Part shown: one piece after another, positions 44,085 to 54,292 of the stretch
Layout: the number at the start of each line of letters is the position of its first letter
Numbering within the stretch: position 1 is the stretch's first letter
NCBI RefSeq assembly: GCF_900104965.1
Contig: NZ_LT629757.1
Location: forward strand, 3,844,001-3,908,000
Length of the DNA stretch: 64,000 nt
Direction of reading: 5' to 3'
Origin: Nocardioides scoriae
GTDB taxonomy: Bacteria; Actinomycetota; Actinomycetes; Propionibacteriales; Nocardioidaceae
Position numbers and translations under genes: made by a program
Notes under the pieces: model-generated
What the model saw: the letters and a program-made list of their open reading frames with translations, nothing else
The model's database searches: none
Told to the model about the DNA's origin: nothing

Positions 44085-46181
44085 TCAGGGCGCGGACGTG
44101 GGCTGCGCCACGCCGGGGGACGCGCCGGGGGACGCGCTCCGGGGGAGCGTGAACACGAAGCGGCTGCCGACGCCGTCGGGGCCCTCCTCGACGTGGATCT
44201 CCCCGCCGTGGCGCTGCACGACCCGGCGGCAGATGCCCAGGCCCAGGCCGGTGCCGCCGTAGGCGTCGCCGTGGGCCCGCACGAAGGTCTCGAAGATCCG
44301 CTCGCGGAGGTTGACCGGCACGCCGATCCCGTTGTCCTCCACGCACACCTCGACCATCTCGCCGACCGTGCGGGCGCTCAGCGAGATCCGCGGCCGGGTC
44401 TGCGGCGCGACGTACTTGACCGCGTTGCCCATGAGGTTGTCGACCAGCTGGCGCACCAGCACGACGTCGGCGCGGACCCGGATGCCGGGCTGCACCTCGA
44501 TGCGGGGCCGCGCCGCGCCGTCGCGCCGCAGCCGGGCGACCTCCTCGGCCACCTCGGACAGGTCGAGGTCCTGCGGTGTCAGCGACTGGTCGCGCGCCAC
44601 GGTGTAGCTGAGCAGGTCGTCGATGAAGCGGCGCATGTGCGCGGCGGCGCCGAGGATCCGCGAGGTCATCGCGCGACCGTCCTCGGGGCCGACCGGGCCC
44701 TCGCCGAAGGACTCCGCCAGCGACTCCGCCCAGCCGCTGACGACGGTGAGCGGGTTGTTGAGGTCGTGGGCCACCACCCCCGCGAAGGAGGCGAGGTTGT
44801 CCTCGCGCTCGCGGACCAGCGTGACGTCGCGGAAGGTGACCAGGGCCTGGCGCTGGCCCTCGGCCCCGGGCAGCGGGCTGGCGGAGATCTCCATGACCCG
44901 GGCGCCGGACAGCGTGGGGCCGCGGACGACGTAGTTCTCGCCGACCACCTCGCTCCCGGCCAGGGCACGCGCGATCGGGCGCCGGTCGCGGGGGACCGCC
45001 TCGCCGTGGAGGTCGTAGAGCACCCCGCCGATGTCCTCCGCGGCGTCCTCCTGCGGCCCGTCGAGACCGAGCAGGTGCATGCCGGCGGGGTTGCGGATGA
45101 CCACCGTGCGGTCCTCCTGGACCACCACGATGCCCTCGCGGATCTGCTCGAGGATGGCGGCCAGCAGCGTGGCGCGCTGGGCGGAGAAGGCCTCGGAGCG
45201 CTGTGCCCGCTCCAGGGCCTCGGTGCGCTCGGACATCACGCAGGACAGGCTCAGCGCCGTCACCACCAGCGCGACCAGCAGGGCCTGGGACAGGGCGGCG
45301 CCGAAGCGCGGGTCGTCCAGGCGGGCGAAGACCCCGGAGCCGAGGAGCGTGAAGGTGACCGCCCCGACCCCCGAGGCGGCTGCGTGCACCACGGCCGTGA
45401 CCGGGTGCAGCCGCAGGCCGGCCCACACGGTCGGCAGCGTGAGCAGGAAGGTCACCGGCAGCGGCTGGCGCCGGCTGAACACCACGGCGTACACCGCGAC
45501 CGTGATGACCACGAGCAGCACGACCTCGACCAGGTGGCGGCCCGAGCGGGGGGCCCAGGAGGCCACCGTCGTCGCGACGTCGTGGTCGCGGAGCGCGGCC
45601 GCGACGCCCGGCCCCGCCTGGAGGACGACGGCGGCGATCGCCACCGACCAGCAGGTGCTGCGCACCGTCACCAGCAGGGCGTCGGCCAGGTCGGGGGTCG
45701 GGATCAGCCCCAGCCCCAGCACCCGGACGGCCGAGGCGGCCAGCGAGCTCAGCAGCACGGCCCCGAGGAAGGCACCGAGGTCGGGCAGCCGGGACAGGCG
45801 CCGGGTGCCGCCCGAGCCCCAGACCGAGGGGGCCCAGCGGAGCATCAGCAGCTGGTAGACCAGGGCCTGCACCACGACCTGCAGGGCGCCCATGGCGGCG
45901 CGGCCGGTGGTGGCGCCGGCGGCCTCGAGGGCCAGCGAGGTGGCGGCCACGAGCAGCACGGCGTCCACCGGCCAGGTGGTCCGCGAGCCGGTGGCGGCCC
46001 AGACGAGCGCCACGCCGGACAGCGGCCAGACCAGGCTGGTGGCGAACTCCTCGCGGAAGGTGGCGTACCCCAGGTCGGCCGCGAGCCAGGTGGCGGCGAC
46101 GAGCAGCACCCACCGGACCGCCTGCCCGCGCCCCGTGAGGCCTGCGGGCATGCCGCTGCCCGTGGAGACCGCCGACGCCAT
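44085..46181 (-). CDS. Sensor histidine kinase with MASE1-like membrane domain
   Basis: Protein of 698 aa. The N-terminal ~300 residues carry about eight hydrophobic helices with a MASE1-type opening (FREEFATSLVWPLSGVAL). A PAS-like domain (about 335-450; EGIVVVQEDRTVVIRNPAG) follows. The dimerisation/phosphoacceptor helix has His472 in VVAHDLNNPL. The ATPase domain has the N box NLMGNAVKY, VEDNGIGVP and GGTGLGLGICRR. It would autophosphorylate in response to an unknown membrane or small-molecule signal. No response regulator gene is adjacent, so it is an orphan. The ATG lacks a ribosome site but has GATACT 6 nt upstream. Confidence 0.9.
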   Translation of the reverse strand: MASAVSTGSGMPAGLTGRGQAVRWVLLVAATWLAADLGYATFREEFATSLVWPLSGVALVWAATGSRTTWPVDAVLLVAATSLALEAAGATTGRAAMGALQVVVQALVYQLLMLRWAPSVWGSGGTRRLSRLPDLGAFLGAVLLSSLAASAVRVLGLGLIPTPDLADALLVTVRSTCWSVAIAAVVLQAGPGVAAALRDHDVATTVASWAPRSGRHLVEVVLLVVITVAVYAVVFSRRQPLPVTFLLTLPTVWAGLRLHPVTAVVHAAASGVGAVTFTLLGSGVFARLDDPRFGAALSQALLVALVVTALSLSCVMSERTEALERAQRSEAFSAQRATLLAAILEQIREGIVVVQEDRTVVIRNPAGMHLLGLDGPQEDAAEDIGGVLYDLHGEAVPRDRRPIARALAGSEVVGENYVVRGPTLSGARVMEISASPLPGAEGQRQALVTFRDVTLVREREDNLASFAGVVAHDLNNPLTVVSGWAESLAESFGEGPVGPEDGRAMTSRILGAAAHMRRFIDDLLSYTVARDQSLTPQDLDLSEVAEEVARLRRDGAARPRIEVQPGIRVRADVVLVRQLVDNLMGNAVKYVAPQTRPRISLSARTVGEMVEVCVEDNGIGVPVNLRERIFETFVRAHGDAYGGTGLGLGICRRVVQRHGGEIHVEEGPDGVGSRFVFTLPRSASPGASPGVAQPTSAP

Positions 46182-46187
46182 GGGAGG

Positions 46188-46193
46188 AGTATC
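46188..46193 (-). promoter_or_regulatory. -10 box of leaderless histidine kinase transcript
   Basis: GATACT lies 6 nt before the ATG at 46181. Confidence 0.35.
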
Positions 46194-46223
46194 TCCGCTC
46201 GCGGGCCCCGTGGGCAGGGGAAA

Positions 46224-46237
46224 CCGGGAACTCCCGG
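46224..46237 (-). terminator. Possible terminator after esterase gene
   Basis: CCGGG / CCCGG (5 bp) with an AACT loop lies 5 bp past the stop at 46243. The stem is short. Confidence 0.3.
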
Positions 46238-46242
46238 CGTCG

Positions 46243-47109
46243 TCACCCCAGGTGGTGCGACAGGAACGCGGCCACGCGACCGAGCTCGGCCTCGACGTTG
46301 TCCGGCCCGAGGAAGTAGTGGTCCCGGCCCCGCACGACGTGGTGGACGACCTCGGTGCCCTCCTGGGCCAGCCGGTGGGCGTAGGCGTCGCCCTCGCGCC
46401 GCAGCAGGTCGCGCTCGGCCGTGACGACCAGCGTGGGCGGCAGCCCGGCCAGCGAGGGGGCGCGGAGCGGCGAGGCGCGGGGCTCGGTCCGGCGCGTCGC
46501 GTCGCGGAAGTACGTCGCCCGCACCAGGTCGAGGACCTCCGGCCCCAGCATGGGCGTGCCCACCGGCCGCTTCGCGGCGTGGTCCTCGGCCACGTCCAGC
46601 GACGGGACGCCGAGCACGCAGCAGCGCGGCGCCGGGCCGCCCGCGTCGCGGACCTGGAGGCACGCCGACGCGGCGAGGTTGCCGCCCGAGCTGAACCCGC
46701 CCACCGACCACCGGTGGGGGTCCACGCCCAGCGCCGCGCCCCGGGCGGCCACGTGCACCAGGGCGTCGGCGGCCTGCTCGTGCGCGACCGGGTAGCGCAC
46801 CTGCGGGGCCGCGTCGTGGTCGAGCAGCAGCACCGCGATCCCTGCGCGGGCCACGAGGAAGTGGGCGAGGAACGCGTCCATCCGGGGGTGGCGCATCACG
46901 AAGGCACCGCCGTGCAGGTGCACGTGCAGGGGCGGCCGGGTGCTGCCCGCGGGGCGGTAGAGCAGGCCGCCGACCTCGCCGTGCCGGGTCGGCACCCGCA
47001 CCCGCCGCGGGGCCGGCGCGCGCGTGCCCGGCAGGAGCAGCTCCCGGCCGTAGCGGACGGTCAGCGGGGCGAGCACCTGCATCAGCCAGGCACGCCGGTC
47101 CGGAGTCAT
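46243..47109 (-). CDS. HSL-family alpha/beta hydrolase (esterase/lipase)
   Basis: Protein of 288 aa of the hormone-sensitive lipase type. The oxyanion motif HLHGGAF and nucleophile elbow GFSSGGN are both present, with a later Asp in TAERDLLRREGD and catalytic His in GRDHYFLG. It would hydrolyse short- or medium-chain esters; the natural substrate is unknown. The ATG at 47109 is the family-consistent start; upstream in-frame sequence is Arg/Pro-rich and overlaps the divergent gene. It diverges from the thioredoxin-fold gene with 46 bp between starts. Confidence 0.87.
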   Translation of the reverse strand: MTPDRRAWLMQVLAPLTVRYGRELLLPGTRAPAPRRVRVPTRHGEVGGLLYRPAGSTRPPLHVHLHGGAFVMRHPRMDAFLAHFLVARAGIAVLLLDHDAAPQVRYPVAHEQAADALVHVAARGAALGVDPHRWSVGGFSSGGNLAASACLQVRDAGGPAPRCCVLGVPSLDVAEDHAAKRPVGTPMLGPEVLDLVRATYFRDATRRTEPRASPLRAPSLAGLPPTLVVTAERDLLRREGDAYAHRLAQEGTEVVHHVVRGRDHYFLGPDNVEAELGRVAAFLSHHLG

Positions 47110-47155
47110 GCGAGGGGTTCGCCGCGCGCGCCCGCGCGGATGGGACGATGGGCCC

Positions 47156-48103
47156 ATGACGCAGCAACCCTTCTCACGACCCGGTGCGATCGACCTGTCC
47201 GGCCTCCAGGCCCCCGCGGGTCCTGGCGGACCGGGTGGACCGGCTGGAGCGGGCGCCCCCGGCGGCGCGCCGAGCGCGGCGTACGTCGTGACGGTGACCG
47301 AGCAGAACTTCCAGGACGTCCTGGAGAGCTCGCGCAACGCCCCGGTGCTGCTGGCGTTCGAGAGCCCCGAGCGCTCGCCCGAGAGCACCCGCCTGGCCGA
47401 CGACGTGCAGACCCTCTCCACGGAGCTCGAGGGCCGCTTCCTGCTGGGTCGCGTCGACATCGACCGGGTGCCGCAGATCGCCCAGGCGATGCAGATCCCC
47501 TCGGTCCCGCTCGTGGTGCTCGTGGCGCAGGGCCGCCCGATGCCGCTGTTCCAGGACGCCGCCCCGATCGACGACCTCCGCGCCGCCCTGACCCAGGTGC
47601 TGCAGCAGCTGACCGCCAGCGGCATCACCGGGCGCCACCAGCCCCGCAGCGGCACCGGTGAGGTCGACGAGGAGACCGGCGAGGAGCAGCTCGACCCGCG
47701 CTACCTCCCGGCCCAGGACGCGCTGGAGCGCGGTGACGTGGCCGCGGCCGTGGCGGAGTACCAGAAGCTGGTCGACGCCAACCCCGCCGACGCCGAGGCC
47801 GCCGCCGGCCTGGCCATGGCGAAGGTGCTGCAGCGCACCGACGGCGTCGACCTGCAGCAGGCGCGCAGCGCGGCCGCCGCCGCGCCCGACGACGTCGACG
47901 CCCAGACCCTGGTGGCCGACCTCGACCTCCTCGGCGGCCACGTCGACGACGCCTTCGCCCGCCTGGTCGAGCTGGTCAGGCGCACCGCCGGCCCCGAGCG
48001 CGACCGGGCCCGCACCCACCTGATCGCGCTGTTCGGGGCCGTCGGCAACGACGACCCGCGGGTCCAGCGGGCGCGTCGCGACCTCGCCAGCGCGCTCTTC
48101 TGA
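47156..48103 (+). CDS. Thioredoxin-fold/TPR co-chaperone (YbbN/CnoX-like)
   Basis: Protein of 315 aa. Residues 1-40 are a Gly/Pro-rich disordered leader, about 42-160 are a thioredoxin fold (TEQNFQDVLE, VDIDRVPQIAQAMQIPSVPLVVL with the conserved cis-Pro), and about 180-315 are TPR-like helices ending ARRDLASALF. This is the architecture of YbbN/CnoX. The CxxC position reads ESPERSPES, and I see no Cys in the protein, so it cannot be a disulfide oxidoreductase. A holdase or adaptor role is more likely. Confidence 0.87.
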   Translation: MTQQPFSRPGAIDLSGLQAPAGPGGPGGPAGAGAPGGAPSAAYVVTVTEQNFQDVLESSRNAPVLLAFESPERSPESTRLADDVQTLSTELEGRFLLGRVDIDRVPQIAQAMQIPSVPLVVLVAQGRPMPLFQDAAPIDDLRAALTQVLQQLTASGITGRHQPRSGTGEVDEETGEEQLDPRYLPAQDALERGDVAAAVAEYQKLVDANPADAEAAAGLAMAKVLQRTDGVDLQQARSAAAAAPDDVDAQTLVADLDLLGGHVDDAFARLVELVRRTAGPERDRARTHLIALFGAVGNDDPRVQRARRDLASALF

Positions 48104-48161
48104 GCCGGGACCCTAGGGTGGTGGGCCTGGCCCCGCCCGTGGGCCGCGAGGGAGAACGCCC

Positions 48162-48674
48162 ATGAGCACGGTCGAGGTCGTCACGTCGATCGACATCCAC
48201 GGCGGGATCCTGGTCGGCGACGACGGGTCGCCCGCCTCGCGCCAGGCCGTCCGCTGGGCAGCGGGGCTCGCCGGCCGGCTGGGGGCCCCGCTCCACGTCG
48301 TCCGCAGCTGGGCCATCTCCTCGGCGCCGCGGCCGGCCACGGCCACGGGGGGCTACGTCCCGCCGCTGACCGACTTCGAGCAGGCGGTGCTCGACCGGCT
48401 CCGCGCCGACGTGGACTCGCTCGAGCTGCCCGAGGGCACCGACCTGCAGCTCCACGTCCTCCACGGCCCCGCGGGGCGCCGCTTGGTCGAGGCCTCGGAG
48501 CACGCCGAGATGCTGGTCGTCGGCACCCGGGGCGCGGGCGGCTTCCTGGGCCTGCGGATGGGCTCCACCGCCGACCAGGTGATGCGCCACGCCCACTGCC
48601 CCGTGGTCGTGGTGCCGGTCCCCGGCGCCGACGACCCGGACGACCTCGACACCCAGCTGCTCGGCCGCGGCTGA
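48162..48674 (+). CDS. Universal stress protein (UspA family)
   Basis: Protein of 170 aa with one Usp domain. It opens GGILVGDDGSPASRQAVRWA, and the ATP-binding loop GTRGAGGFLGLRMGSTADQV followed by HCPVVVVPV matches ATP-binding Usp proteins. It is probably a cytosolic stress or dormancy regulator. A TAGGGT box at 48114-48119 and GGGAGAA before the ATG suggest a leadered transcript. The next gene begins 7 bp after its stop. Confidence 0.9.
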   Translation: MSTVEVVTSIDIHGGILVGDDGSPASRQAVRWAAGLAGRLGAPLHVVRSWAISSAPRPATATGGYVPPLTDFEQAVLDRLRADVDSLELPEGTDLQLHVLHGPAGRRLVEASEHAEMLVVGTRGAGGFLGLRMGSTADQVMRHAHCPVVVVPVPGADDPDDLDTQLLGRG

Positions 48675-48681
48675 CCTCCCC

Positions 48682-49062
48682 GTGAGCACCGCACACGCCC
48701 CGGCGGGCCCGGTCCGGCTGACGCCGGTCGGCCAGACGTACGTCGCGGCGGTCGCGGTCGCCGCCGGTGTCTCGCTGCTGCTCGACACCCCGGTCGCGTG
48801 GGTGCTGCTCGTCGTGCTGGCGCTGCCGCTGAGCCTGGTCGCGATGTGGGTCGGCTTCTACGCCACCCTGGCCGTCGGCTTCGTCCTGGGCCACGCGACC
48901 GACCAGCTCTCGTGGCCGGTCGCCCTGGTGTGGGTCGCGGTGTGGACCGCGACCGCGTGGGTCAACGCCCGGCTGGTCGAGAAGCTGCTACGCCACGGCT
49001 GGGACGCCCTGCGGGTCGGACCGCGCCAGCGCGTCGAGGACGACGACCCCGACGTCTGGTGA
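48682..49062 (+). CDS. Small multi-pass membrane protein
   Basis: Protein of 126 aa with a GTG start. Three to four transmembrane helices span about residues 18-33, 38-68 and 76-95. The cytoplasmic tail ends RVEDDDPDVW. I do not recognise a family. It probably shares a transcript with the universal stress protein gene 7 bp upstream. It converges on the Nudix gene with 15 bp between stops. Confidence 0.65.
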   Translation: MSTAHAPAGPVRLTPVGQTYVAAVAVAAGVSLLLDTPVAWVLLVVLALPLSLVAMWVGFYATLAVGFVLGHATDQLSWPVALVWVAVWTATAWVNARLVEKLLRHGWDALRVGPRQRVEDDDPDVW

Positions 49063-49077
49063 GCCGGCGAGCGGGGC

Positions 49078-49896
49078 TCAGCGCCCGCTCTCGGTGTACG
49101 CCGCCCCGCCCGGTTCGTCCAGCGCCGCCAGCGCGGCCTCGATGCGCCGCGCCGTGAAGTCGGCGCACAGCTCGCGCACCTCCGCGGGGGTGTGGAAGGC
49201 CACCGAGCGGATCTCGCGCTCCTGGCGCACCACGGCGTCGAGCAGGGAGGGGTCGTGGACGCCGCCGTCGAAGACCAGGCACAGCGCGTCGTCCCAGCCG
49301 CCCCACGGCGGCAGCCAGTCGGTCAGCAGCAGCCGGCCCGGGGCGAGGTCGAGGGCCAGCTCCTCCTCCACCTCGCGGGCCACGGCGACCTGGGGCGACT
49401 CGCCGACCTCGACCACCCCGCCGGGCAGGTCGTGGTCGCGCTTGTAGGTCAGCCGGCACAGCAGCACGCGGCCGTCGGGGTCGCGCACCAGCAGCTGGCT
49501 GATCGCGCGCTTGCGCGGCAGGAACGAGTTGAGCAGCGTCCGGAACCCCGCGGGGTCCTCCAGCGGGGTGTCGTCGACGAGCCGGGCGTAGACGACCCGG
49601 TCCGTGCCGCGGCCGCGATCGCCGGCGTCGGTCCCGCCCGCCACGCCCCCGGAGACCGCTCCGGCCACGCCCCGGGCCACGCCCTCGCGCATCAGCCCGG
49701 CGAAGGTGGCCACCCGCTGCGCCTGCTCGTCGTCGGGGTCGACGTGGGTCTCGACCCGGGTCGACCCGCCCTTGAAGGCCGACTCCACCACGCGCCGGAC
49801 CTCCGCGGCGGAGGCGCGGACCCCCTGCTCCTGCAGGTCGGGCGTCCAGGAGACGCGCACGACGCCGGGGGCGACGGAGGTCAGGTGGGCGGGCAC
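49078..49896 (-). CDS. Nudix hydrolase
   Basis: Protein of 272 aa. The Nudix box GGVVEVGESPQVAVAREVEE starts near residue 160 and fits GX5EX7REUXEEXGU except that the final Gly-hydrophobic pair reads LA. A ~130-residue N-terminal region precedes the catalytic domain, with no motif I can name and a Gly/Ala-rich linker (GVAGAVSGGVAGGTDAGDRG). It would hydrolyse a nucleoside diphosphate-X compound. The GTG start has TAGGCT 6 nt upstream. Confidence 0.85.
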   Translation of the reverse strand: MPAHLTSVAPGVVRVSWTPDLQEQGVRASAAEVRRVVESAFKGGSTRVETHVDPDDEQAQRVATFAGLMREGVARGVAGAVSGGVAGGTDAGDRGRGTDRVVYARLVDDTPLEDPAGFRTLLNSFLPRKRAISQLLVRDPDGRVLLCRLTYKRDHDLPGGVVEVGESPQVAVAREVEEELALDLAPGRLLLTDWLPPWGGWDDALCLVFDGGVHDPSLLDAVVRQEREIRSVAFHTPAEVRELCADFTARRIEAALAALDEPGGAAYTESGR

Positions 49897-49902
49897 GGGC
49901 CC

Positions 49903-49908
49903 AGCCTA
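49903..49908 (-). promoter_or_regulatory. -10 box of leaderless Nudix transcript
   Basis: TAGGCT lies 6 nt before the GTG at 49896. Confidence 0.5.
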
Positions 49909-49930
49909 GTGAGGCGCCCCGACGCCCCGG

Positions 49931-51040
49931 CTAGCCGAACCGGACGGCCAGCACCCCCGCCGCGACGGCCAGCGGCACCACGAGCAGGCCCTCCAGCCCG
50001 AACCCGAGGGCCGAGACCTCCAGGCCCCGGCGGCGGCAGCTGCGCAGCCACAGCAGGTTGGCCAGCGACCCCCAGGCCAGCAGCAGCGGCCCGACGTTGA
50101 CGGCCACGAGCGCGGTCACCAGGCGCTCGGTGGTGCCGGCGAACGGCTCCACGACGAGGTACGCCGGAAGGTTGTTGACCACGTTGGCCAGCACGACCGT
50201 CACCCCCGCCAGCTGTCCCAGGTCGGCCAGCGAGCCCCCCGACCCGAAGGTCGCGGTCAGCAGCGGCCGGGCCTCGGTGACGAGCAGGTCGACCACCACG
50301 AAGAGCACCACGGCGAACACCAGCACCGACCACGGCACCAGGGAGAGCAGCCGCCGCGGCGCGACCGCGGCCGGGCGGCGCACGGCGAAGCCGGCGACCA
50401 GGGCCACCACCGCGACCAGCGAGGTCAGCCAGGCGGGGACGCCGAGCACGACGGCCGGGCCGATGAGCAGCACCACCACCGCCGCGAGGCGCACCAGCAC
50501 CCGGTCGACCTCGGGCAGCTCCCGGGGCACGTCGTAGCGCCCGCGCAGCGCCGCTCGGTGGCGCACCAGCAGCACCAGCAGCACGGCGGCGAGCACGGCC
50601 AGCTGCGGCACCCAGGTGGCCTGCACGAAGGCGACCGGGTCCAGCCGCAGCCGCTCCTGGGCGAGCAGGTTGGTCAGGTTGGAGACCGGGAGCAGCAGCG
50701 AGGCGGTGTTGGCCAGCCAGATCGAGGCGAAGGCGAAGGGCAGCGGGCTCAGCCCCAGCTCGGAGGCCAGGGCCAGCCCGATGGGGGCCAGCAGCACGGC
50801 CGTGGTGTCGATGCTCAGCACCCAGGTGCACGCGGTCGCCAGGGAGCAGAACAGCACGAACAGCAGCAACCGGCTGCCCCGGCCGAAGCGTGCCGCCAGG
50901 TGCGCGCCCACGTCGAACAGGCCTGCGTCGTCGCACAGGTCGGCCACGACCTGGATCAGCACCAGGAACAGCAGTACCGGCCAGACGCGGTCGGCGACCC
51001 CGGCCAGGGAGGAGACGACCGCGTCGAGCCCCCCGCTCAC
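49931..51040 (-). CDS. SLC13/ArsB-type anion transporter
   Basis: Protein of 369 aa with about ten hydrophobic helices, no signal peptide and short loops. Segments [19 protein letters not shown] and [15 protein letters not shown] show the paired re-entrant pattern of the ion transporter superfamily (ArsB, NhaD, SLC13/DASS). Arsenite, phosphate or a dicarboxylate are possible cargoes; none is proven, and no arsR or arsC lies nearby. The GTG start overlaps the glgB stop by GTGA, so it is the last gene of the glgE operon and translationally coupled to it. Confidence 0.78.
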   Translation of the reverse strand: MSGGLDAVVSSLAGVADRVWPVLLFLVLIQVVADLCDDAGLFDVGAHLAARFGRGSRLLLFVLFCSLATACTWVLSIDTTAVLLAPIGLALASELGLSPLPFAFASIWLANTASLLLPVSNLTNLLAQERLRLDPVAFVQATWVPQLAVLAAVLLVLLVRHRAALRGRYDVPRELPEVDRVLVRLAAVVVLLIGPAVVLGVPAWLTSLVAVVALVAGFAVRRPAAVAPRRLLSLVPWSVLVFAVVLFVVVDLLVTEARPLLTATFGSGGSLADLGQLAGVTVVLANVVNNLPAYLVVEPFAGTTERLVTALVAVNVGPLLLAWGSLANLLWLRSCRRRGLEVSALGFGLEGLLVVPLAVAAGVLAVRFG

Positions 51041-52914
51041 CGGCGGGCGTGCAGCCAGACGGTGCCCAGCGGGGGCACCCGCAGGCTCGCCGAGGCGGGC
51101 TGGCCCTGGTGGGGCTCCGCGTGGGCCGTGACCGTGCCGAGGTTGCCGACGCCGGAGCCGCCGTAGACCTCGGCGTCGCTGTTGAGGACCTCGCTCCACT
51201 CACCGGCGAAGGGCAGCCCGAGCCGGTAGTTCTCGCGGGGACCGCCCGAGAAGTTGGTGACCGAGACCAGGGCGCTGCCGTCGTCGCCCCAGCGCACGAA
51301 GGCCACGGTGTTGCCGCCGGCGTCGTCGGCCTCCAGCCACTGGAAGCCGGCGGGGTCGGAGTCCTGCGACCACAGCGCGGGGCTGTCGAGGTAGATGCCG
51401 TTGAGGTCGGCCACGAGGCGTCGCACGCCCTCGTGGTCCTGGTCCTGGAGCAGCCACCAGTCGAGCTCGCGCTGCTCGGCCCACTCCTGGTCCTGGCCGA
51501 ACTCGGTGCCCATGAAGAGCAGCTGCTTGCCCGGGTGGGCCCACTGCCACGACAGGTAGGCCCGCAGGTTCGCGAACTTCTGCCAGCGGTCGCCGGGCAT
51601 CTTGCGCAGCAGCGAGCCCTTGCCGTGCACGACCTCGTCGTGGCTGATCGGCAGCACGAAGTTCTCGGAGTAGGCGTAGACCATCGAGAAGGTGACCTCG
51701 TGGTGGTGGAAGCCGCGGTGGATCGGGTCGCGGGCGATGTAGGCCAGCGAGTCGTGCATCCAGCCCATGTTCCACTTCAGCCCGAAGCCCAGGCCCCCGG
51801 CGTCGGTGGGCTTGGTGACGCCCGGCCAGGAGGTGGACTCCTCGGCGATGGTCACGGCACCCGGCACGTTCTTGTAGACGGTGGCGTTGAGCTCCTGGAG
51901 GAACTGCACGGCCTCGAGGTTCTCCCGCCCGCCGTGCACGTTGGGCTCCCACTGGCCGGCCTCGCGGGAGTAGTCGAGGTAGAGCATCGAGGCCACGGCG
52001 TCGACGCGGATGCCGTCGACGTGGAACTCCTGGAGCCAGTAGAGCGCGTTGGCGACCAGGAAGTTGCGGATCTCGCGGCGGCCGAAGTCGAAGACGTAGG
52101 TGCCCCAGTCGGGGTGCTCGCCACGGCTGGGGTTGGGGTCCTCGTAGAGCGGCGAGCCGTCGAACCGGGCCAGCGCGAACTCGTCCTTGGGGAAGTGCGC
52201 GGGCACCCAGTCGACGATGACGCCGATGCCGGCGAGGTGCAGCGCCTGCACCAGGCGGCGGAAGCCGTCGGGGTCGCCGAAGCGCGCGGTGGGGGCGTAG
52301 TAGGAGGTGACCTGGTAGCCCCACGAGCCGCCGAAGGGGTGCTCCATGACGGGCAGGAACTCCACGTGGGTGAAGCCCATCTCCTGCACGTAGGGCACGA
52401 GGTGCTCGGCCAGCTCGTCGTAGGTGTACTGCCCGCCGCCGGGGTGCTGGCGCCAGGAGCCCAGGTGGACCTCGTAGACCGACATCGGCTGCTGGTCGTG
52501 GCGCGTGGACTCCGCGCGGGCGGTCATCCACTCGTCGTCGGTCCAGGTGTGGGTGGAGTCGAAGACGACCGAGGCGGTCAGCGGGGGGACCTCGGTGTGG
52601 AACGCCATCGGGTCGGCCTTGTCGCGCCACTGGCCGTCGGCGCCGCGGACGTGGAACTTGTAGGCCGCGCCGGAGCCGACGCCGGGCACGAAGCACTCCC
52701 AGATGCCGGAGGTGCCGACCGCGGCCATCGGGCTGCGGCTGCCGTCCCAGTCGTTGAAGCCGCCACGCACCTGCACCTCGTGGGCGCGGGGCGCCCAGAC
52801 GCGGAAGGTGGTGCCGCCGTCGACGACGTGGGCGCCGAGCGCCTCCCAGAGCCGCTCGTGGCGGCCCTCGTTGATCAGGTGGACGTCGATCTCGCCGATG
52901 GTGGTGTCGGTCAT
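51037..52914 (-). CDS. glgB: 1,4-alpha-glucan branching enzyme
   Basis: Protein of 625 aa, GH13. A CBM48-type N-terminal module ([20 protein letters not shown]) is followed by the (beta/alpha)8 barrel with nucleophile Asp305 in GIRVDAVAS, acid/base Glu358 in TIAEESTSW and [13 protein letters not shown], then a C-terminal beta domain. It makes alpha-1,6 branches by cutting and transferring alpha-1,4 chains. It is about 100 residues shorter than the mycobacterial enzyme because the extra N-terminal (N1) module is missing. It overlaps pep2 by ATGA and the transporter gene by GTGA. Confidence 0.96.
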   Translation of the reverse strand: MTDTTIGEIDVHLINEGRHERLWEALGAHVVDGGTTFRVWAPRAHEVQVRGGFNDWDGSRSPMAAVGTSGIWECFVPGVGSGAAYKFHVRGADGQWRDKADPMAFHTEVPPLTASVVFDSTHTWTDDEWMTARAESTRHDQQPMSVYEVHLGSWRQHPGGGQYTYDELAEHLVPYVQEMGFTHVEFLPVMEHPFGGSWGYQVTSYYAPTARFGDPDGFRRLVQALHLAGIGVIVDWVPAHFPKDEFALARFDGSPLYEDPNPSRGEHPDWGTYVFDFGRREIRNFLVANALYWLQEFHVDGIRVDAVASMLYLDYSREAGQWEPNVHGGRENLEAVQFLQELNATVYKNVPGAVTIAEESTSWPGVTKPTDAGGLGFGLKWNMGWMHDSLAYIARDPIHRGFHHHEVTFSMVYAYSENFVLPISHDEVVHGKGSLLRKMPGDRWQKFANLRAYLSWQWAHPGKQLLFMGTEFGQDQEWAEQRELDWWLLQDQDHEGVRRLVADLNGIYLDSPALWSQDSDPAGFQWLEADDAGGNTVAFVRWGDDGSALVSVTNFSGGPRENYRLGLPFAGEWSEVLNSDAEVYGGSGVGNLGTVTAHAEPHQGQPASASLRVPPLGTVWLHARR

Positions 52915-54292
52915 GAGGGGGCTCCGATGCGTGAGATGGCGGCGAGCGGGATGTCGACCCAGCCGGGTCGGTTGCGGGCTTCGTAGCCCACCTCGTAGAC
53001 GGCCTTGTCGGCCTCGTAGGCGTCGACGAGCGCCTGCTCGACCTCCCCGAGAGGGGTGCCGCCACCGGCGACGCGGCGCTCGACGTACCCGTGCAGGAAG
53101 GCCTCGCGGTTGCGCTGGCGCCACTCCTGGGCACGGTAGACGATCTGCGGCCCGGGGTCCCCGAGCTGGTGCAGGTCCTTGACGACCGACTGGGCGGCGT
53201 AGTCGAAGGACCGCAGCATGCCGGCGACGTCGCGCCAGGGCGAGTCGGGCAGGCGGCGCTCCTCCAGCGGCTTGGCGGGCTCGCCCTCGAAGTCGACCAG
53301 CTTCCAGCCACGGGCGGTGCGCAGGGTCTGGCCGAGGTGGAGGTCGCCGTGGACCCGCTGCACCTCCTGGCGCCCGAGGTCCCCGAGGTCGGCGAAGACG
53401 CGGCGCAGCGCCTCGGCGTGCGGCGCGAGCTCGGGGACGCCGGCCAGCTGCGCCTCCAGGCGCACCCGCATGGCGTCGGCCAGGCCGGAGCCGTCGACGG
53501 TCTCGACCCCGAAGTGCTCCTGCAGCACGAGGTGGACGTCGGCCACCGCGGCGCCGAGGCGCTCGGCGTCGCCGGCGAAGTCGCCGCCGACCTCCTCGGC
53601 GTGCAGGTCGGCCTCGCTGAACAGGTTGCGCACGCTCGACAGCGCCAGGTCCCAGCCGTCGACCGCGGTGCGCAGGAACTGCTGCAGCATCGCCAGGTCG
53701 TCCTCGCCCGCCTGGACCCAGCCGTAGAGCGCGGCCACGTTGGGGTTGGCGGCCTCGGTGAGGACCCGGTGGATCTCGATGTCGGGGTTGCGGCCGCTGG
53801 TCACCTTGCGGAAGACCTTGAGCAGGCTGTCGTCGCCGAAGGCGACCGAGGAGTTGCTCTGCTCGCCGCTGAACAGCGTCGAGTGCACGTCGGTGGCCAG
53901 CTCGTGCTCGCCGATCCGGTGGAAGGTGGTGCCGCCGTACGCCTGCTCGCCGCTGGCGGGGGTGGAGCAGAAGGTGGCCAGGTAGACCGCCATCGCCTCG
54001 CGGTCGTGCACGGCGTCGTAGGTCCAGCGCCGGCCCAGCTCGGGGGCCTGGGGGTCGGTCCCGGTGCCGACGAGCGCGTGGCCGATGCGGTGCTGCTCCT
54101 CGAGGTGGTGGACCAGCGGCATCTGGTAGCGCTCGGTGGTGCCGTCGGGGTAGGTGACGGTCAGCAGGTCGATGGTGACCAGCGGGGGGCCGGGCAGGGT
54201 CGCGACCCGGACCACGTCGGTGACCTCGTGGTCGCGGCCCTTGCCGGCGAACCAGCGCGCCTGCGCCAGGTAGGCCGTCATCTGCGGGTGGC

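Noticed and set aside
49931-51040. Calling the transporter an arsenite pump (ArsB).
   Set aside because: It has superfamily features only. No arsR, arsC or arsA is nearby, and its operon partners are alpha-glucan enzymes.
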